A stretch of DNA of 19,857 bases, from the NCBI GenBank assembly GCA_900758845.1, contig CAAESW010000031.1, forward strand, positions 1 to 19,857. The letters are read 5' to 3'. Below, in pieces: positions 5,449 through 14,189 of this stretch (its first letter is position 1; every line of letters begins with the position of its first letter). Origin of the DNA: an uncultured Collinsella sp. GTDB lineage: Bacteria; Actinomycetota; Coriobacteriia; Coriobacteriales; Coriobacteriaceae. The translations under genes were made by a program, and so were the position numbers. Below the pieces are notes generated by a model, which saw only the letters and a list, made by a program, of their open reading frames with translations, did not search any database and had not been told where the DNA came from.

Positions 5449-6623
5449 GCGGCACCCACGATCGAGAGCAGCGTCTGGGCAAAGTCGTCCAGGTCGGCAG
5501 GGTTCACACGGTCATCAAACGAGATACGCAGAGCGCCCAATGCCTGCTCGCGACCAATGCCCATGGCGCTGAGAACATGGCTCGGGTCCATGCTGCCGCT
5601 CGAGCATGCCGAGCCTGCCGATACCTCAAAGCCGGCGGCGTCGAGCTTGACGATGAGCTCCTCGGAGTCCATGCCATCAATGTAGATCGATACCATACCC
5701 GGCAGACGATCGGCCTGCGCGTAGTCGCCCATCGTGTCGTGAATGCGCGGGTGGGCCGTAAGCGTGGCGTACAGCTTATCGGACAGGGCCTGCAGCGTCG
5801 CGCGCTCCTGGGCCACATGGGGCGCCAACGTGCGTACGGCGGCGGCAAAGGCCAATTGCGTGCGCAGGTCCTGCGTGCCCGCGCGACGTCCGGCTTCCTG
5901 TCCACCGCCAAAGATGCGGGGACGCAGCGGCGTGCGGTTCTTAAGGTAGAGTGCGCCGGATGCCACGGGGCCGCCGATCTTGTGAGCGGCAACGGTCATA
6001 GCATCGACGCCCAGCTCGGTGACATCGAGCGGAATATGCAAGTAGCCTTGGATGGCATCGGTATGAAACAGGGCGCCGGCAGCATGTGCGGCGGCGGCAA
6101 GCTCACGGATGGGCTGCACCACGCCGGTCTCGTTGTTGGCAACCATGATGCTCACGAGCGCCACGTCGTCGCCTAGCAGCTCGACAAGCGTGGCGGGCTC
6201 TATGTAGCCAGCGCGGCAGGGCTGCACCAGGTCGACGGTAAAGCCGGCGGCGCGCAGCAGCGGCAGGTTGTCCAGAATCGAATCGTGCTCGATGGCCGAA
6301 ACGATTACGCGATCGCGCTTACGATCGCGCTGACGAGCGCCCTCGGCAAGACCGAGCAGCGCCAGCTGGTTGGCCTCGGTGCCGCCGTTGGTAAGGATGA
6401 TCTCGGACGGGCGAACGCGTGCGCCAAAGCTGCGGGCGATATCGCGACGGGCGACTTCCAGGCGTGCGGCGGCCTTGCGGCCAAGCGAGTGCAGCGAGTT
6501 GGGGTTGACGCCGGCAAGCTCGCTGTCGTCGTACTCACGCTGCGCAAGGCGCGCCTCGGCGCGCATGGGCGTCGAGGCGGCGTAGTCAAGATTCACGGGT
6601 ATGCGGTTTTGACCTGCGGTCAT
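5445..6623 (-). CDS. Cysteine desulfurase (NifS/IscS family)
   Basis: This PLP enzyme takes sulfur from cysteine as a persulfide for Fe-S cluster or tRNA thiolation. The 392 residues are typical. Visible features are NLDYAASTP near the N-terminus, GGTEANQLAL (80-89), His112 in IEHDSI, ANNETG (162-167), Asp189 in HTDA, the PLP lysine Lys215 in AAHKIGGP and the catalytic Cys340 in SAGSACSSGS. There is no iscU-like scaffold next to it in this window, so the acceptor (Fe-S assembly or MnmA-type thiolation) cannot be told from context. AGGAGG lies 11 nt before the start, and the rpe stop is 6 nt upstream. The gene overlaps the Nif3-like gene by ATGA. Confidence 0.94.
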   Translation of the reverse strand: MTAGQNRIPVNLDYAASTPMRAEARLAQREYDDSELAGVNPNSLHSLGRKAAARLEVARRDIARSFGARVRPSEIILTNGGTEANQLALLGLAEGARQRDRKRDRVIVSAIEHDSILDNLPLLRAAGFTVDLVQPCRAGYIEPATLVELLGDDVALVSIMVANNETGVVQPIRELAAAAHAAGALFHTDAIQGYLHIPLDVTELGVDAMTVAAHKIGGPVASGALYLKNRTPLRPRIFGGGQEAGRRAGTQDLRTQLAFAAAVRTLAPHVAQERATLQALSDKLYATLTAHPRIHDTMGDYAQADRLPGMVSIYIDGMDSEELIVKLDAAGFEVSAGSACSSGSMDPSHVLSAMGIGREQALGALRISFDDRVNPADLDDFAQTLLSIVGAA

Positions 6624-6629
6624 AAGGGT

Positions 6630-7301
6630 TTATGCCTCCTGTGCGGCCTCGTTGCCCAGCTTCTGCAGCAGCGCAACCTCGGCAGCGGGATCTTCGGACT
6701 TAAATACGGCGGAGCCGGCCACCAGAACATCGGCACCGGCCTTAACGACCTCGGCGATGTTTTTGGAAGAGATGCCGCCGTCGACCTCGATCATGGGCGA
6801 CACGCCGTGGCGCTCACACATGGCCTTGAGCTCGTGGAGCTTGGCGATGGTGCCGGGGATAAAGCTCTGGCCGCCAAAGCCGGGGTTCACGCTCATGAGC
6901 AGCACCATGTCAACAATGTCGATGATGCTATCGAGCACGCAGACGGGCGTGGCGGGGTTGAGCACCACACCGGCCTTGACGCCGCGCTGCTGCAGATGCG
7001 TGAGCGTGCGGTGCAGGTGCGTGGAGGCCTCGTAGTGCACGGTGATCATGTCGGCACCGGCGTCGGCGTACCAATCGACCGTCTCGTCGGGGTTCGACAC
7101 CATCAGGTGCGCGTCGACCGGCACATCGGTGGAGCGCTTGACGGCCTTAAGGATGTCAACGCCAAAGGTGAGGTTGCCGGTAAAGTGACCGTCCATAACG
7201 TCGAAGTGCACAAAGTCGGCGCCGGCGATTTTGTCGAGCTCGCCCTTGAGGTTGGCCATGTCGGCCGAAAGGACGGACGGAGCGATTTTGATGGAACCCA
7301 T
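6630..7301 (-). CDS. rpe: Ribulose-phosphate 3-epimerase
   Basis: This TIM-barrel enzyme interconverts ribulose 5-phosphate and xylulose 5-phosphate in the pentose phosphate pathway. The 223 residues are the full family length. The N-terminal KIAPSVLSAD, the metal and catalytic residues His32 and Asp34 in HFDVMDGHF, His65 in DAHLMV, the phosphate loop NPGFGGQSF (139-147) and Asp174 in IEVDGGI are all intact. AAAGG precedes the start by 8 nt. It follows gpsA by 18 nt and precedes the cysteine desulfurase by 6 nt. Confidence 0.97.
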   Translation of the reverse strand: MGSIKIAPSVLSADMANLKGELDKIAGADFVHFDVMDGHFTGNLTFGVDILKAVKRSTDVPVDAHLMVSNPDETVDWYADAGADMITVHYEASTHLHRTLTHLQQRGVKAGVVLNPATPVCVLDSIIDIVDMVLLMSVNPGFGGQSFIPGTIAKLHELKAMCERHGVSPMIEVDGGISSKNIAEVVKAGADVLVAGSAVFKSEDPAAEVALLQKLGNEAAQEA

Positions 7302-7319
7302 GGTAGAAGCCTTTCTGCG

Positions 7320-8327
7320 CTAGTCGGTGAGTCCGTAGAACTCTTGAGAAGGGACGCGATCGGTAAGAATCTCGAGCGCCCTATCCAAAGTAACACCGTT
7401 ATAGAGTGTTTGCTCCACGGCAAAGGTGAGCGGAATGTCTACGCCCAGTGAACGGGCGAGTTCGCTGACGCTGCGGGCCGCGACGGCGCCCTCGACCACC
7501 ATATGCGTGCGCTCCTGATACTCGTCGAGCGACACGCCGTGGGCAAACTCGTAGCCAAAGGTGCGGTTGCGCGAATGCTCCGAGGTACAGGTGGCAATGA
7601 GGTCTCCCATGCCGGCAAGTCCCATGCAGGTCATAGCTTGACCACCGCGGGCGTGCACCAGACGGCTGATCTCGGCCAGGCCGCGCGTCATGATGAGGGC
7701 GAGCGTGTTGTCGCCCGCACCAGAACCGGCGGAAATGCCGCACACGATGGCGATGACGTTTTTCATAGCGCCGCAAACCTCGACACCGGTCATGTCCTGC
7801 GACAGATAGATGCGGAAGGCCGTGGACAGGAGTAGGTCCTTAAAGGTCTCCCCTATCTGTGGATCTTCGCTGGCGATGACGGCGGCAGAAAGCCCGCCGC
7901 GGCAGATCTCCTCGGCATGGTTGGGGCCCGAGAGCGCCGCCACGCGTGCCTCGTTGCCGATCTCGCTGGCGATGACCTCGCTCATGAGCAGGCCGGACTC
8001 GGGCTCGATGCCCTTGGTGAGGCACAGGACCGGAGTTTCGGTATCGATAAACGGCGCTGCCCGATGGCACACGTCGCGCAAGTGCGTGGAGGGCACGGCA
8101 AAGATGATCGCATCGGCACCGTCGAGCGCCTGAGCGAGCTCGGTCGTTGCTACCACGTTGTCCGGCAGCACGTAGTCCACCAGATAGCGGGGATTACGGT
8201 GCTCGCCGTTAATGCCGGCGGCCGTCTGCTCGCTATGGGCCCACATGGTCACGCGCTCGGCTCGCGCGGCGGCAAGGCCGGCGACGGCGGTTCCCCAGGA
8301 GCCGGAGCCAATCAGCGCAACATTCAT
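7320..8327 (-). CDS. gpsA: Glycerol-3-phosphate dehydrogenase [NAD(P)+]
   Basis: This cytosolic enzyme reduces dihydroxyacetone phosphate to sn-glycerol 3-phosphate, the backbone for phospholipids. The 335 residues show the Rossmann motif GSGSWGTA (7-14), Lys105 in LTKGIE, SGPNHAEEI (133-141), catalytic Lys189 in AMKNVIAI and the signature GLAGMGDLIATCTSEHSRN (236-254). AGGAGAG lies just upstream of the start. Its product is the substrate of PlsY, encoded immediately upstream with a gap of 9 nt, so gene order mirrors the pathway. Confidence 0.97.
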   Translation of the reverse strand: MNVALIGSGSWGTAVAGLAAARAERVTMWAHSEQTAAGINGEHRNPRYLVDYVLPDNVVATTELAQALDGADAIIFAVPSTHLRDVCHRAAPFIDTETPVLCLTKGIEPESGLLMSEVIASEIGNEARVAALSGPNHAEEICRGGLSAAVIASEDPQIGETFKDLLLSTAFRIYLSQDMTGVEVCGAMKNVIAIVCGISAGSGAGDNTLALIMTRGLAEISRLVHARGGQAMTCMGLAGMGDLIATCTSEHSRNRTFGYEFAHGVSLDEYQERTHMVVEGAVAARSVSELARSLGVDIPLTFAVEQTLYNGVTLDRALEILTDRVPSQEFYGLTD

Positions 8328-8336
8328 GACTCTCTC

Positions 8337-9020
8337 CTACTTATCGTCGGGCTCGGTGACGCGCTTGGTAAACGAGAGCTTGGACTCCTTACCGGTCATG
8401 AGCTTTTTGATGTTCGCGCGATGGGCCCACACCACGGTGATGCCGATCATCGCCATGCAAAACTTAAGTCCCAGGCTGCCGTACGGAAAGACCGCGCAGA
8501 CGGCGATGGGAAGACCGATGGCCGCGGCAAGCGAGCCCACCGACACAAACTTGGTGATGGCGACGGCCACGATAAACATGCCCAGCAGCGAAAGTCCGAT
8601 GGGCCAGTACCAGGCGAGAATAACGCCCAGGCCCACGGCGATACCCTTGCCGCCATGGAAGTTGAGGTAGGGCGAAAAGATGTGGCCCCACACCGCTGCC
8701 AGGCAGATGACGCCGAGCATCCAATCGCCGGGGGCTCCAGGCGCCATGATGCTCACAGGGAAGCCATAGCCCACGCCCGCGATAAACGGACGGGCGATAA
8801 GGACGCAGATGGCGCCCTTAAGGCAGTCGAGCAGCAGCGTGAGCGCCGCGACCTTGGGGCCGGCCACGCGCAGCGCGTTGGTGGTGCCGATGTTGCCGGA
8901 GCCCGCCTTGCGGATATCCGTGTGGTTGAACACGCGGCCCAAGATCAGGCCAAACGGAATCGCTCCGATAAAGAACGAAACCACGGCGCAGATGGCGGTC
9001 AGCAGAATCGGATTATGCAT
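8337..9020 (-). CDS. plsY: Acyl-phosphate:glycerol-3-phosphate acyltransferase
   Basis: This integral membrane enzyme moves an acyl chain from acyl phosphate to glycerol 3-phosphate, giving lysophosphatidic acid. The 227 residues contain several hydrophobic helices and the three family motifs: AGSGNIGTTNALR (39-51), NFHGGKGIAVGLGV (120-133) and WAHRANIKKLMTGKE (198-212). The start at 9020 is preferred over ATG 9068 because AAGGAG lies 7 nt upstream and the hydrophobic first helix begins right after it. It overlaps the last 8 nt of der. A partner plsX is not in this window. Confidence 0.95.
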   Translation of the reverse strand: MHNPILLTAICAVVSFFIGAIPFGLILGRVFNHTDIRKAGSGNIGTTNALRVAGPKVAALTLLLDCLKGAICVLIARPFIAGVGYGFPVSIMAPGAPGDWMLGVICLAAVWGHIFSPYLNFHGGKGIAVGLGVILAWYWPIGLSLLGMFIVAVAITKFVSVGSLAAAIGLPIAVCAVFPYGSLGLKFCMAMIGITVVWAHRANIKKLMTGKESKLSFTKRVTEPDDK

Positions 9021-10347
9021 CCTTTTGCTCCTTCTTCCTAAAGAAGAGTCGAATGGGCGTGCCGGCAAAGTCGAAGGTCGAGCGCATGCGGTTCTCTACG
9101 TAGCGCTGGTAGGTGTCGTTGACCAGGTCGCTGTGGTTGACGAAGAACGTGAACGTCGGCGGGTTGACGCCCGTCTGGGTCACGTAGTGCATGCGCAGGC
9201 GGCGCTTGCCGTCCACCACGGTGTGGCCGAACTCACGCAGGTCGGTGAGGAATGTGTTGAGGCGCGAGGTGGTGATCTTTTGCGAGCGCGTTTTCTCGGC
9301 GGCGTCGACCATCGCCCAGATCTTCTCGACGCTACGGCCGGTGAGAGCAGAGATGCGCAGGTACTGGGCCCAGGGAGCCATAACGCCCAGACGGCGGTCG
9401 ATGGTCTCCATGCAGGCCTCGCGCTTACGGTCGTCGTCGAGCAGATCCCACTTGTTGAGCAGCACAACGATGGCGCAGCCGCGCTCGATGGCCAAGCCCA
9501 TGACCTTCTGGTCCTGCTCGGTAACGCCCACGGAGGCGTCGACGACGAGTAGCGCCACGTCGGCGCGGTCGATGGCGCGCAGGCCGCGGACCATGGAGTA
9601 GTACTCGATGTTCTCGTACACGGTGCTCTTCTTGCGAATGCCCGCGGTGTCGACCATGCGGTAGTGCTTGCCGTTGCGCTCGACGACGGTGTCGATGGCA
9701 TCGCGCGTGGTGCCGGCGATGTTGGACACGATGGAGCGGTCGGCGCCCAAGATGCGGTTGAACAGCGAGGACTTACCGGCGTTGGGGCGGCCGATGATGG
9801 CCACGTTCAGCGCGTCGGGGAACGCGTCGGCGATCTCGTCCTCCTCCTCGGGCAACAGGGCCACGATGTCGTCGAGCAGGTCGCCCGTGCCGTGACCGTG
9901 CAGGGCCGAGAGCGGCGTGGGCTCGCCGATGCCGAGCGAATAGAACTCCCAGATGCTGTCGTTCTCGCGATCGGGGTTGTCGAGCTTGTTCACCAGCAGA
10001 AAGACCGGCTTGTCGCAGCGCTTGAGCATGCGAGCGACCGACTCGTCCTCCTCGGTGACGCCGGTGCGGCCGTCGACCACAAACAAGATGACGGCGGCTT
10101 CCTCGGCGGCGGCGAGGGCCTGGTCGCGAATGGACGTGGCAAAGACGTCATCGCTCTTGAGTGGCTCGATGCCGCCCGTGTCGACGATGGTGAACTCGCG
10201 GCCGTTCCAATCGGCCGTGTGATACGAGCGGTCGCGCGTGACGCCGCGGGACTCGTGGACGATGGCGTCCGAGGTCTGGGCCAGGCGGTTGACGAGCGTG
10301 GACTTGCCCACGTTGGGGCGTCCGACGACGGCGACGATAGGTTTCAT
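9013..10347 (-). CDS. der: Ribosome-assembly GTPase Der (EngA)
   Basis: This is the tandem-GTPase protein needed for maturation of the large ribosomal subunit. The 444 residues contain G domain 1 with GRPNVGKS (9-16), DTGG (56-59) and NKLD (120-123), an acidic linker (about 165-175), G domain 2 with GRPNAGKS (186-193), DTAG (233-236) and NKWD (298-301), and a C-terminal KH-like domain (about 355-437) with a basic tail. The start at 10347 is taken from the conserved beginning MKPIVAVVGRPN and the AAAGGAGAG just upstream; the open frame extends 57 codons further without family similarity. It follows the DUF512 gene after 10 nt, a neighbourhood also common in clostridia. Confidence 0.97.
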   Translation of the reverse strand: MKPIVAVVGRPNVGKSTLVNRLAQTSDAIVHESRGVTRDRSYHTADWNGREFTIVDTGGIEPLKSDDVFATSIRDQALAAAEEAAVILFVVDGRTGVTEEDESVARMLKRCDKPVFLLVNKLDNPDRENDSIWEFYSLGIGEPTPLSALHGHGTGDLLDDIVALLPEEEDEIADAFPDALNVAIIGRPNAGKSSLFNRILGADRSIVSNIAGTTRDAIDTVVERNGKHYRMVDTAGIRKKSTVYENIEYYSMVRGLRAIDRADVALLVVDASVGVTEQDQKVMGLAIERGCAIVVLLNKWDLLDDDRKREACMETIDRRLGVMAPWAQYLRISALTGRSVEKIWAMVDAAEKTRSQKITTSRLNTFLTDLREFGHTVVDGKRRLRMHYVTQTGVNPPTFTFFVNHSDLVNDTYQRYVENRMRSTFDFAGTPIRLFFRKKEQKDA

Positions 10348-10357
10348 CTGCTCTCCT

Positions 10358-11800
10358 TTAATGGGTAGGGTCAGTGGAAGTGTTAGAGTCTGCGGGCACA
10401 ATTCCAAGGATGTGCTCCAGGGTATCGAGCAGGTCATGCGGCATGGTCGACACCACATGAACCTCGGCGCCGCGACTGGTAAGGCTTGCGAGTAAATCGT
10501 CACAATGATACTCGTCAAGCGTCATGCCGTCAGCGTTGAACATGAGCTTAGGCACAAAGAGCATAACCCCCGACAGGTCTTGGGGCAGCTGCTCCAGAAT
10601 GTCACACGCGACGATGAGGCCGGTCACGTCCACATTGCCGCCAAAGTAGCGGTTCTTGATGGCTGTGACAGTGCCGGCGAGACCATACGGCGACTCCACA
10701 AAACGCGCCACGGTGTCGCGCGCGCTGGCGCCGGAGAGGCACAGGAGGCGCTGGTTGCGCTCGGCGATGGCCTCGCGGACGCGGGCCAGTCGCTCGGCAT
10801 CGGCGGCAAGCACATCGTCCGTCTCGTCTAGGTATGAGCGGATCATGCCGATACCGTCGTAGTACTGCGGATAGCCGTCGTAAAAGTCCGCCTCGGGCGG
10901 ATCGATGCCGGCGTCCAGGTAGAACTCGTCGCTCATCTGGAAGGTGTGGCGGCCAAAACGCTCGAAGGCACGGTCCTGGTAGGGACGGATCATGGCAATG
11001 GTCTCGCGCGCCAGTTCGGGCTTGTCGCTGTATGACCAGCTAAAGCGGTTCTGATGCTTGGTAAAACCAAGCGGCACAATGCCCAGGCTGGTGATCTGCT
11101 CATGTTCCTCGCAGTAGCGCAGGGTCTTTTCCAGCTCCTCGCCGTCGTTCATGCCGGGGCACAACACGATCTGCGCGTGAATCTCGATGCCGGCGGCCAT
11201 GATGGCCTCGAGTACGTCCATGCCGCGCTGGGCGTTGCGGCCCATCATACGACGGCGGACGTCGGGGCTCACGGCATGGACCGACACGTTCATAGGGCTC
11301 ATGTTGCGTTGGATGACGTTTTGCACGTCCTCGTCGGTGAGGTTCGTGAGCGTGACGAAGTTGCCCTGCAAAAAGCTCAGGCGATAGTCATCGTCGCGGA
11401 TGTAGAGCGTGGAGCGGCCGCCCTTGGGCAGCATGGTCATAAAGCAGAACACGCAGGCGTTCACACAGGTGCGCATGCCGTCAAAGATGGGGCCGTCGAA
11501 CTCCAGGCCCCAGTCCTCGCCCGGGAAGCGGTCGAGCTCGACGGAGGTGACGGTGTTGTCGCGTGGGTCGAAAACCTCCAGCTCGACGGTATCGTCGTCG
11601 GCCTCCCAGAGCCATACGATCATGTCGGTGAGCTGCTCGCCGTTGACCGTGAGCACGCGCATGCCCGGCTCGATACCCACATCCCATGCGGGCGACTCGG
11701 GACGCACGTTCTTAACGAGCGCGCCTTCACCCGGCTCGGGGTCGCGGCTGCGCCCGTAATCGGCCACCTCGGCGGCGTATGCGGGTACGGTCTGGTCCAT
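10358..11800 (-). CDS. DUF512 protein with PDZ and radical-SAM-type Fe-S domain
   Basis: This 480-residue protein belongs to the DUF512 family of putative Fe-S oxidoreductases with no established reaction. An N-terminal PDZ-like segment (about 28-90: VRPESPAWDVGIEPGMRVLTVNG) precedes a radical-SAM-like core with the cluster motif CVNACVFC (Cys112, Cys116, Cys119, CxxxCxxC) and later LCPGMNDGEE (213-222). The C-terminal part (about 240-460) is the DUF512 region. The start at 11800 lies 2 nt after the ispH stop; the nearest Shine-Dalgarno-like AAGGAGC is about 13 nt upstream, longer than usual, so coupling to ispH translation is likely. It is adjacent to der, a widely conserved pairing. Confidence 0.9.
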   Translation of the reverse strand: MDQTVPAYAAEVADYGRSRDPEPGEGALVKNVRPESPAWDVGIEPGMRVLTVNGEQLTDMIVWLWEADDDTVELEVFDPRDNTVTSVELDRFPGEDWGLEFDGPIFDGMRTCVNACVFCFMTMLPKGGRSTLYIRDDDYRLSFLQGNFVTLTNLTDEDVQNVIQRNMSPMNVSVHAVSPDVRRRMMGRNAQRGMDVLEAIMAAGIEIHAQIVLCPGMNDGEELEKTLRYCEEHEQITSLGIVPLGFTKHQNRFSWSYSDKPELARETIAMIRPYQDRAFERFGRHTFQMSDEFYLDAGIDPPEADFYDGYPQYYDGIGMIRSYLDETDDVLAADAERLARVREAIAERNQRLLCLSGASARDTVARFVESPYGLAGTVTAIKNRYFGGNVDVTGLIVACDILEQLPQDLSGVMLFVPKLMFNADGMTLDEYHCDDLLASLTSRGAEVHVVSTMPHDLLDTLEHILGIVPADSNTSTDPTH

Positions 11801-11802
11801 GG

Positions 11803-12702
11803 TTAGCGGCAAAGCTCCTTGATGCGCGTGACGGCGCGTTCGATGTGTTCTTGTGGGGTGGAGGCTCCGGCAGTGATGCCGATGTGGTGAGCGTCGGTAA
11901 ACCACACGGCCTGGAGCTCGGAAGCTTCCTCGATGTGATGCGTGTGCTCGCAGGCATCTGCGCAAATCTGAGCCAGGCGGCGGGTGTTGCCCGAGTTCTT
12001 GCCACCCACGACGACCATGCAGTCGCAGCGGTTGGCAAGTGTGGCTGCTGCCTGTTGACGCTCACTCGTGGCGGCGCAGATGGTGTTGATCACACGCAGC
12101 TCCTGCACGCGCGGGGTGATAGCGGCCACGACCTCGGCGAGGTTCTGCGCGGTCTGGGTAGTCTGCACGACCAGACCCACCTTGCCCTTGAGCGACAGGG
12201 CATCGGCGTCGGCGGCACAGCTCACGACCTGTGCATCATTGCCGGCGTGGCCTAGGATGCCCTCCACCTCAGGATGGCCCGGCTCACCCACGACGATCAC
12301 ACGGTAGCCCTCGCGCACCAGGCGCTCGGCCGCCACATGGACCTTCTTCACGTAGGGGCAGGTGGCATCGACCACGTTGAGGCCGCGCTCACGAGCAGCG
12401 TTGATTACCTGCGGCACCACGCCGTGGGCGCGGATGATCACGGTTCCCGATGTGGCGTCGTCCAGGGTTTCGGCCAGACCGACGCCTGCCTCTGCGAGCT
12501 CGCGTACCACGATGGGGTTATGGATGAGCGGACCCAAGGTATGGACCCGAGTGCACTCCCCTGCCTGCGGCGCGGCGGCCAGCGCCATGTCGAGCGCGCG
12601 CTGCACGCCGTAGCAGGTGCCGGCGTGGGCGGCGATCTCGATGGTAGGCGCGGTTGCCTGGTCGGACGCGGTCGCGGCGGAGTTCGTCACGTTCTCGCTC
12701 AT
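11803..12702 (-). CDS. ispH: 4-hydroxy-3-methylbut-2-enyl diphosphate reductase
   Basis: This Fe-S enzyme catalyses the last step of the MEP pathway, giving IPP and DMAPP. The 299 residues carry the three cluster cysteines: Cys30 in HAGTCYGVQRA, Cys115 in DATCPYV and Cys209 in NTICAATSERQ. Active-site histidines are seen in IHN (61), AHGV (93) and GHPEVEG (143), with TTQT (181-184) and NSGNTRRL (236-243). The first about 20 residues are Ala/Thr-rich and outside the conserved fold. ATG 12702 is preferred to ATG 12732, which would overlap plsC by 28 nt; the ribosome binding site (GGGCAGG) is weak, so either start is possible. Confidence 0.95.
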   Translation of the reverse strand: MSENVTNSAATASDQATAPTIEIAAHAGTCYGVQRALDMALAAAPQAGECTRVHTLGPLIHNPIVVRELAEAGVGLAETLDDATSGTVIIRAHGVVPQVINAARERGLNVVDATCPYVKKVHVAAERLVREGYRVIVVGEPGHPEVEGILGHAGNDAQVVSCAADADALSLKGKVGLVVQTTQTAQNLAEVVAAITPRVQELRVINTICAATSERQQAAATLANRCDCMVVVGGKNSGNTRRLAQICADACEHTHHIEEASELQAVWFTDAHHIGITAGASTPQEHIERAVTRIKELCR

Positions 12703-12704
12703 GG

Positions 12705-13433
12705 CTAGAACCTGCCCGGATGCTCGACGCACAGCTCGTCTCGCATGGCGTAGACGCGGTTCATGGCCTCGGACTCAAACCAGGCCAGACGCTCCGTGCG
12801 CTTAAGCCCGGCCGGTGCGTCGGAAAGCGAGACGGCCTTGCCAGCACGGATCCAGCACTTCTTGGGGCGCATGATCTTTTTGCCCGCGGGCGTGATATCG
12901 GACCAGCCGCAGATGGCGAGCGGGTTCACAGGTGCCTTGCCCATCTGGGCGATGAGCGCAAAACCGCCGTGGACCTCGGGCTTGATCTCGCGCGAGCGGA
13001 TGCGCGTGCCCTCGGGGAAGATCAGGACGTCCTCGCCGCGCTGCAGCGCATGCTGGGCGGCGCGCAGGCACTTCATGTCGGCGGTACCGCGCTCGACGGG
13101 GATACCGCCGACGCGGCTAAAGGCCCAGCGCACAATCTTGCTCTTGGCGAACTCGGACTTAAAAATGGGTCGAATGCGGCGGCCGCCAAAGAACAGCGCC
13201 GTCTCCACGGCCAAGAGCTCGGCCATCGAGGTGTGGTTGCAGATGACCACGCTGCCGCGGCCTTCCTGGCGCTCAAACAGAAGATCGGCGTCCTCTACCT
13301 TCCAGCGCCACATGAGCTTGGAGAAGGCCCAAAGGATTGCCATGACCACGGCGACGGTGCCGCGGATGAGCGCGGGGAACTCGGCGTAGGGGGCGTTGTA
13401 ATAATCCTCGGGCGTCTGCTTAAACAGGCGCAT
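12705..13433 (-). CDS. plsC: 1-acyl-sn-glycerol-3-phosphate acyltransferase family protein
   Basis: This membrane-associated acyltransferase converts lysophosphatidic acid to phosphatidic acid, following GpsA and PlsY encoded nearby. The 242 residues have an N-terminal hydrophobic segment (about 22-42), the catalytic block NHTSMAE (66-72), GGIPVERG (109-116) and FPEGTRIRS (139-147). The usual HX4D is here HX4E (His67, Glu72), and the nucleotide codon GAG confirms this. A perfect AAAGGAGG lies 6 nt before the start; cmk ends 3 nt upstream. The family assignment is firm; exact acceptor specificity is inferred from context. Confidence 0.92.
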   Translation of the reverse strand: MRLFKQTPEDYYNAPYAEFPALIRGTVAVVMAILWAFSKLMWRWKVEDADLLFERQEGRGSVVICNHTSMAELLAVETALFFGGRRIRPIFKSEFAKSKIVRWAFSRVGGIPVERGTADMKCLRAAQHALQRGEDVLIFPEGTRIRSREIKPEVHGGFALIAQMGKAPVNPLAICGWSDITPAGKKIMRPKKCWIRAGKAVSLSDAPAGLKRTERLAWFESEAMNRVYAMRDELCVEHPGRF

Positions 13434-13436
13434 GGG

Positions 13437-14123
13437 CTACCTCCTTTGGTTAATGAGGTCCTCGATTATCGAGACGACCTCATCGATGGTGTGGGCGGTG
13501 GAGTCGACGTGTACGGCGTCCTCGGCGGGCACGAGCGGGGCGACCTCGCGACTGCTGTCGAGCTTGTCGCGCTGCTTAAGGGCCTCGAGGGTCTCGTCGA
13601 CCTCGGCCTCGAGCTGCTCGGACGTGAGCGGCTGCGCGTCGTTTTGGTGACGCTGCAGCACACGGCGGCGGGCGCGCTCACGCGGGTTGGCAGTTAGGAA
13701 GATCTTGACCTGCGCGTTGGGGAACACGACGGTGCCGATGTCGCGACCCTCGGCGACGATATCGCGGTCCTCGGCGGCGCGGCGCTGGTGGATGAGCATG
13801 GCGGCGCGCACGCCCGGATAGGCCGAGACCTTGGACACGTTAGCGTCGACCTGCGGGGTGCGGATGGCGGCCGAAGCGTCCTGGCCGTCAATGGTCAGGC
13901 GCGTATCCTCGCCGGTGCCGTTGGTAAAGCGAATTTCGATCTGCTCGGCGAGGGCGTCGATGGCCGCCTCGTCGTCCAGATCGATGCCGCGGTCGAGCGC
14001 GGCGAAGGTGACGGCGCGATACATGGCGCCCGTGTCGAGCTTGTTAAAGCCCAGCTGGCGGGCGATCTCCTTGGCGATGGTGGACTTGCCGGAACCGGCG
14101 GGGCCGTCGATGGCGACGATCAT
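13437..14123 (-). CDS. cmk: (d)CMP kinase
   Basis: This enzyme phosphorylates CMP and dCMP for nucleotide synthesis. The 228 residues start with the P-loop GPAGSGKST (7-15), followed by KLDTGAMYRAVT (28-39), a CMP-binding insert, EGRDIGTVVFP (124-134) and the Arg-rich lid RERARRR. AAAGGAAG lies 6 nt upstream of the start. A 66-nt gap separates it from the pseudouridine synthase gene upstream, one of the two larger gaps in the minus-strand run. The order scpA-scpB-rluB-cmk is common in Gram-positive bacteria. Confidence 0.97.
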   Translation of the reverse strand: MIVAIDGPAGSGKSTIAKEIARQLGFNKLDTGAMYRAVTFAALDRGIDLDDEAAIDALAEQIEIRFTNGTGEDTRLTIDGQDASAAIRTPQVDANVSKVSAYPGVRAAMLIHQRRAAEDRDIVAEGRDIGTVVFPNAQVKIFLTANPRERARRRVLQRHQNDAQPLTSEQLEAEVDETLEALKQRDKLDSSREVAPLVPAEDAVHVDSTAHTIDEVVSIIEDLINQRR

Positions 14124-14189
14124 GCAATGCTTCCTTTCGATGGTTGACGTGCTGGTATGGTTCGCGGGCGCTGCTTGCTGGCGGACTGG

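Noticed and set aside
6285..9041. Long plus-strand frames opposite nifS, rpe, gpsA and plsY
   Set aside because: They show His/Gly/Asp-rich composition typical of antisense frames in high-GC DNA, while the minus strand encodes intact conserved enzymes.
10348..10518. 57-codon N-terminal extension of Der
   Set aside because: It overlaps the DUF512 gene in another frame, has no family similarity, and the internal ATG has a strong ribosome binding site.
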